Source of the DNA: Chloroflexota bacterium
GTDB taxonomy: Bacteria > Chloroflexota > Anaerolineae > UBA1429
DNA: 7,802 nt
NCBI GenBank assembly: GCA_012513725.1
Contig: JAAZBQ010000046.1
Coordinates: forward strand, 1 to 7,802
Reading direction: 5' to 3'
The position numbers and the translations under genes were made by a program. This document shows positions 5,616-7,802 of this stretch, piece after piece. The notes beneath the pieces are model-generated. The model ran no database searches, was not told where the DNA came from, and saw only the letters and a program-made list of their open reading frames with translations. Each line of letters opens with the position of its first letter. Position 1 is the first letter of the stretch.

Positions 5616-6374
5616 TCAGCCCAGCGGCCGCTTGGCAGGCATCCCCGGCCGGCGCGGATAGTCGGTCGGGGTTTCGCGCACTTTGGTGATCACCACTAGC
5701 TTGCGCGGCTCCGGGATGCCGGGCACCTCGACCGTCTTGACCTCCCGCAGTTCGCCGCCGAGGATGGCAATGGCGCCCTGGGCGGCCTCGACCTCCTCGG
5801 TGATCTCTTCCCCTTTTTGCGCGATGACGCGACCCCCCACACGGCAAAAGGGCAGGCAGTACTCGGCGAGCACCGCCAGGGGCGCGATGGCGCGGGCCAG
5901 GACGACGTCATACTTGGCGCGGTGGTGGGCGTCGTGGCCGGCCTCCTCCGCCCGGGCGTTCAGCACGGTGACATCCGTCAGGCGGAGCACCTCCACCATG
6001 TGGGTCAGGAACACGGTCTTTTTGCCCGTGGCCTCCAGGAGGGTCATCCGGGTGTCGGGGACCACGATCTTGACCGGCAACCCGGGGAACCCCGCGCCGC
6101 TGCCCACGTCCAGGCAGAGTTGCCGGTGCGCCAGTTGCGGTGAGATGGAGGTGGACACCATCTCACCGCCATCCTCCCGCCGCGGGAAGGCCAACAGACA
6201 GGAGAGGGAGTCCAGAAAATGCCGGCACTGGACCTCGGCGTAATCGGTGATTGCCGTCAGGTTAAAGCGGCGGTTCCAGGCCTCCAGTTCCTGGTAGTAG
6301 CGCTCAAAGGCCGCCAGACGCTCGGCGCTCAGCGTCAGCCCCAGGACCTTGGCCCCCTCGCGCAGTAGTTCCAT
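5616..6374 (-). CDS. rsmG: 16S rRNA (guanine-N7) methyltransferase RsmG (GidB)
   Basis: SAM-dependent enzyme that methylates N7 of G527 (E. coli numbering) in the 530 loop of 16S rRNA; in other bacteria its loss gives low-level streptomycin resistance. The product is 252 residues against 207 in E. coli. Marks are WNRRFNLTAI (33-42), HFLDSL (52-57), motif I LDVGSGAGFPGLPVKI (88-103), NARAEE (139-144), the ARAIAPL segment (160-166), AQKG (185-188) and a C-terminal RRPGMPAKRPL tail. Between HFLDSL and motif I there is an extra loop, about residues 64-84, holding a perfect inverted repeat. The ATG at 6374 lies 17 bp after the stop of the upstream oxidase gene. AGGGAG (6388-6393) overlaps that stop and is 13 nt away, a rather long spacing. 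The two genes are probably co-transcribed. rsmG commonly neighbours the origin and parAB. Confidence 0.95.
   Translation of the reverse strand: MELLREGAKVLGLTLSAERLAAFERYYQELEAWNRRFNLTAITDYAEVQCRHFLDSLSCLLAFPRREDGGEMVSTSISPQLAHRQLCLDVGSGAGFPGLPVKIVVPDTRMTLLEATGKKTVFLTHMVEVLRLTDVTVLNARAEEAGHDAHHRAKYDVVLARAIAPLAVLAEYCLPFCRVGGRVIAQKGEEITEEVEAAQGAIAILGGELREVKTVEVPGIPEPRKLVVITKVRETPTDYPRRPGMPAKRPLG
6137..6169 (-). repeat. 12-bp perfect inverted repeat inside rsmG
   Basis: GCGGTGAGATGG (6137-6148) and CCATCTCACCGC (6158-6169) are perfect reverse complements around 9 nt. The repeat encodes roughly residues 69-79 of RsmG, in an extra loop ahead of the SAM-binding motif I. It could be a small palindromic insertion kept in frame, an mRNA hairpin, or a local duplication. 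It does not break the reading frame. Confidence 0.6.
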
Positions 6375-6391
6375 CGCGGCCCGCCCGCTCC

Positions 6392-7771
6392 CTAGTCGTC
6401 AAAGATCTTGCCGGGGTTCATGATGCCCCGGGGGTCAAAGATCTGCTTGATCTGCCGCATGAGCGCCACGCTGGCGCCGTGCTCCTCCTCCAGGAACTCC
6501 CGTTTGGCCCGCCCGATGCCGTGCTCGCCCGCCACCGTGCCGCCCACCTCCAGGGCACGGCGAACAATGGCCTCCGTCGCCCGATGGGCACGGGCGAACT
6601 CGTCGGGGTCCGACCGATCGGCGATGGTCTCCGTGTGCATGTTGCCGTCGCCGGCGTGCCCAAAGGCATAGATCTTGAGGTCCAACTGTCGGGCCAGATC
6701 GTGGACAAAGGGGAACATCTCCCCAAAGCGCGAGATCGGCACGCAGACGTCCCCCGACACCATCGTCTTGCCGGGGTTGGAGAACTTGATCGAGTCGTGG
6801 GCCTCCTTGCGCGCCTTCCACAGGTACTCGCGCTCCTCGTCCGAGACCGTCTCCTGGAACGTGGCGCAGCCGTTGTCCTCGCAGATCTCCCGGAGAAAGC
6901 CCAGTTGCTCCTGCACGCTGGCCTCCGTGCCGTGGAACTCGACGAACAGCGTGGGCTTGATGGCCAGGGAAAGCCCCTGCTGCTCGTTCGTCACCCGCAC
7001 GGTCTCCGCGTCGAGGATCTCGATGGCCGAGGGGTTCAGGCCGTAGCGCACCGTCTCGTACACCGAGTTCGTGGCCCCCTCCAACTCGTCATAGGCGGCC
7101 ACCACCACCCCCACCGCCTCGGGCAGGCCCACCAGGCGCAGGGTGATCTCTGTGGTGATCCCCAGCGTCCCCTCGGAGCCGACGAACAGGCTCTTGAGGT
7201 CATAGCCGCTGGTGGTCTTTTTCGCGTCGGACCCCAGCCGCACCACGGTGCCATCGGCGAGCACCACCTTGAGCGACTGCACGTAATCGCGGGTGACGCC
7301 GTATTTGACGGCGCGCATCCCGCTGGCGTTGTTGGCCACCATCCCGCCGATCGTGGCCACGTCGGAAGAGCCTGGAGCCGGCGGGAAAAAGAGCCCCAGG
7401 CGGCGCAGCTGGGCGTTCAGGTCGTCGTAGACGATGCCCGGCTCCACCACCACCTGGAGGTCCTGCTCGCGGATTTCCAGGACGCGCTTCATGCGGTACA
7501 TGGCCAGCACGACCCCGCCGCGCACCGGGATCGGGTTGCCCTCCAGGCTGGAGCCGCCGCTCCAGGCAGACACCGGCAGATCGCGCTCGTTCGCATAGCG
7601 CAGCACGGCGGCCACCTCCTCGGTGGAGGCCGGCCAGACGACCGCCTCCGGCGGATGAGGATCCAGCCAGGACTCATCGACGGAATGCGCCTCCAGGTCC
7701 GCCTGGCGCACGGACACATCGTCGTCGCCGACGATGGCGCGTAAACTAGCGATATCCTTATCGGTAAGCAC
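6392..7771 (-). CDS. FAD-linked oxidase: D-lactate dehydrogenase / glycolate oxidase GlcD family
   Basis: Flavoenzyme predicted to oxidise a 2-hydroxy acid such as D-lactate or glycolate to the 2-keto acid and pass electrons to the respiratory chain or another acceptor. The product is 459 residues, the normal length. The FAD-binding PCMH-type domain covers about 40-215: SGGSSLEGNP (71-80), PGSSDVATIGGMVANNASG (133-151), VGSEGTLGI (197-205). The C-terminal cap domain covers about 220-459: MVSGDVCVPISR (337-348), GHAGDGNMH with H372 and H379 (371-379), GEHGIGRAKR (415-424) and DPRGIMNPGKI (446-456). The DVCVP segment and overall pattern lean toward D-lactate dehydrogenase rather than GlcD, but this is not decisive. 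The start is a GTG at 7771 with GGAGGT (7781-7786) 9 nt upstream. No signal peptide or transmembrane helix is visible. No partner such as glcE or glcF is in view. It precedes rsmG by 17 bp, likely in one transcript. Confidence 0.92.
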   Translation of the reverse strand: MLTDKDIASLRAIVGDDDVSVRQADLEAHSVDESWLDPHPPEAVVWPASTEEVAAVLRYANERDLPVSAWSGGSSLEGNPIPVRGGVVLAMYRMKRVLEIREQDLQVVVEPGIVYDDLNAQLRRLGLFFPPAPGSSDVATIGGMVANNASGMRAVKYGVTRDYVQSLKVVLADGTVVRLGSDAKKTTSGYDLKSLFVGSEGTLGITTEITLRLVGLPEAVGVVVAAYDELEGATNSVYETVRYGLNPSAIEILDAETVRVTNEQQGLSLAIKPTLFVEFHGTEASVQEQLGFLREICEDNGCATFQETVSDEEREYLWKARKEAHDSIKFSNPGKTMVSGDVCVPISRFGEMFPFVHDLARQLDLKIYAFGHAGDGNMHTETIADRSDPDEFARAHRATEAIVRRALEVGGTVAGEHGIGRAKREFLEEEHGASVALMRQIKQIFDPRGIMNPGKIFDD

Positions 7772-7780
7772 GGCCTCGGC

Positions 7781-7786
7781 ACCTCC
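7781..7786 (-). promoter_or_regulatory. Ribosome binding site fixing the GTG start of the oxidase gene
   Basis: GGAGGT on the minus strand ends 9 nt before the GTG at 7771. This good match and spacing support the GTG start over any internal codon. Only 16 more bases remain in the window, so the promoter of this gene cannot be seen. Confidence 0.75.
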
Positions 7787-7802
7787 ACGCCTGCATCCAC
7801 CA

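Noticed and set aside
7757..7768. Small palindrome CTTATCGGTAAG at the start of the oxidase gene.
   Set aside because: The stem is only 4 bp, it lies within codons for LTDK, and it is too short to support as an operator.

Overview
The window looks like a replication-origin-proximal, housekeeping segment of a GC-rich bacterial chromosome. The style of the proteins suggests Chloroflexota or a similar GC-rich phylum. That placement is an impression from protein appearance and was not tested by a search. No phage, transposon, tRNA, rRNA or CRISPR array is visible.

Layout, left to right. Positions 1-1962 hold the chaperonin operon on the minus strand: groES, then groEL, with groEL cut by the window edge a few residues before its expected C-terminus. 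It is driven by a clear minus-strand promoter (2062-2090) with a CIRCE operator (2026-2052) just downstream, so HrcA-type heat-shock repression is expected. The 264-bp intergenic region 1963-2226 is divergent. A consensus-like plus-strand promoter (2117-2145), two back-to-back 7-bp hairpins and a near-perfect ParB-binding parS site (2206-2221) lead into a plus-strand gene for a class I methyltransferase with a C-terminal zinc ribbon (2227-3129). Next come dnaN (3212-4345), with its own strong promoter, and recF (4356-5528). A 31-nt perfect dyad (5560-5590) sits in the convergent gap. On the minus strand, rsmG (gidB, 5616-6374) lies directly downstream of an FAD-linked D-lactate dehydrogenase/glycolate oxidase gene (6392-7771).

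How it fits together. dnaN, recF, rsmG and a parS site are typical of origin-proximal regions. DnaN is the replicative sliding clamp, RecF loads recombinase at gaps, RsmG modifies 16S rRNA, and parS is the centromere-like site for chromosome segregation. dnaA, parA, parB and a DnaA-box cluster are not in the window, so the origin itself is either nearby or rearranged. I do not see a wholly new system. The most interesting feature is the candidate parS, which sits over the translation start region of the zinc-ribbon methyltransferase gene, immediately after two tandem hairpins.
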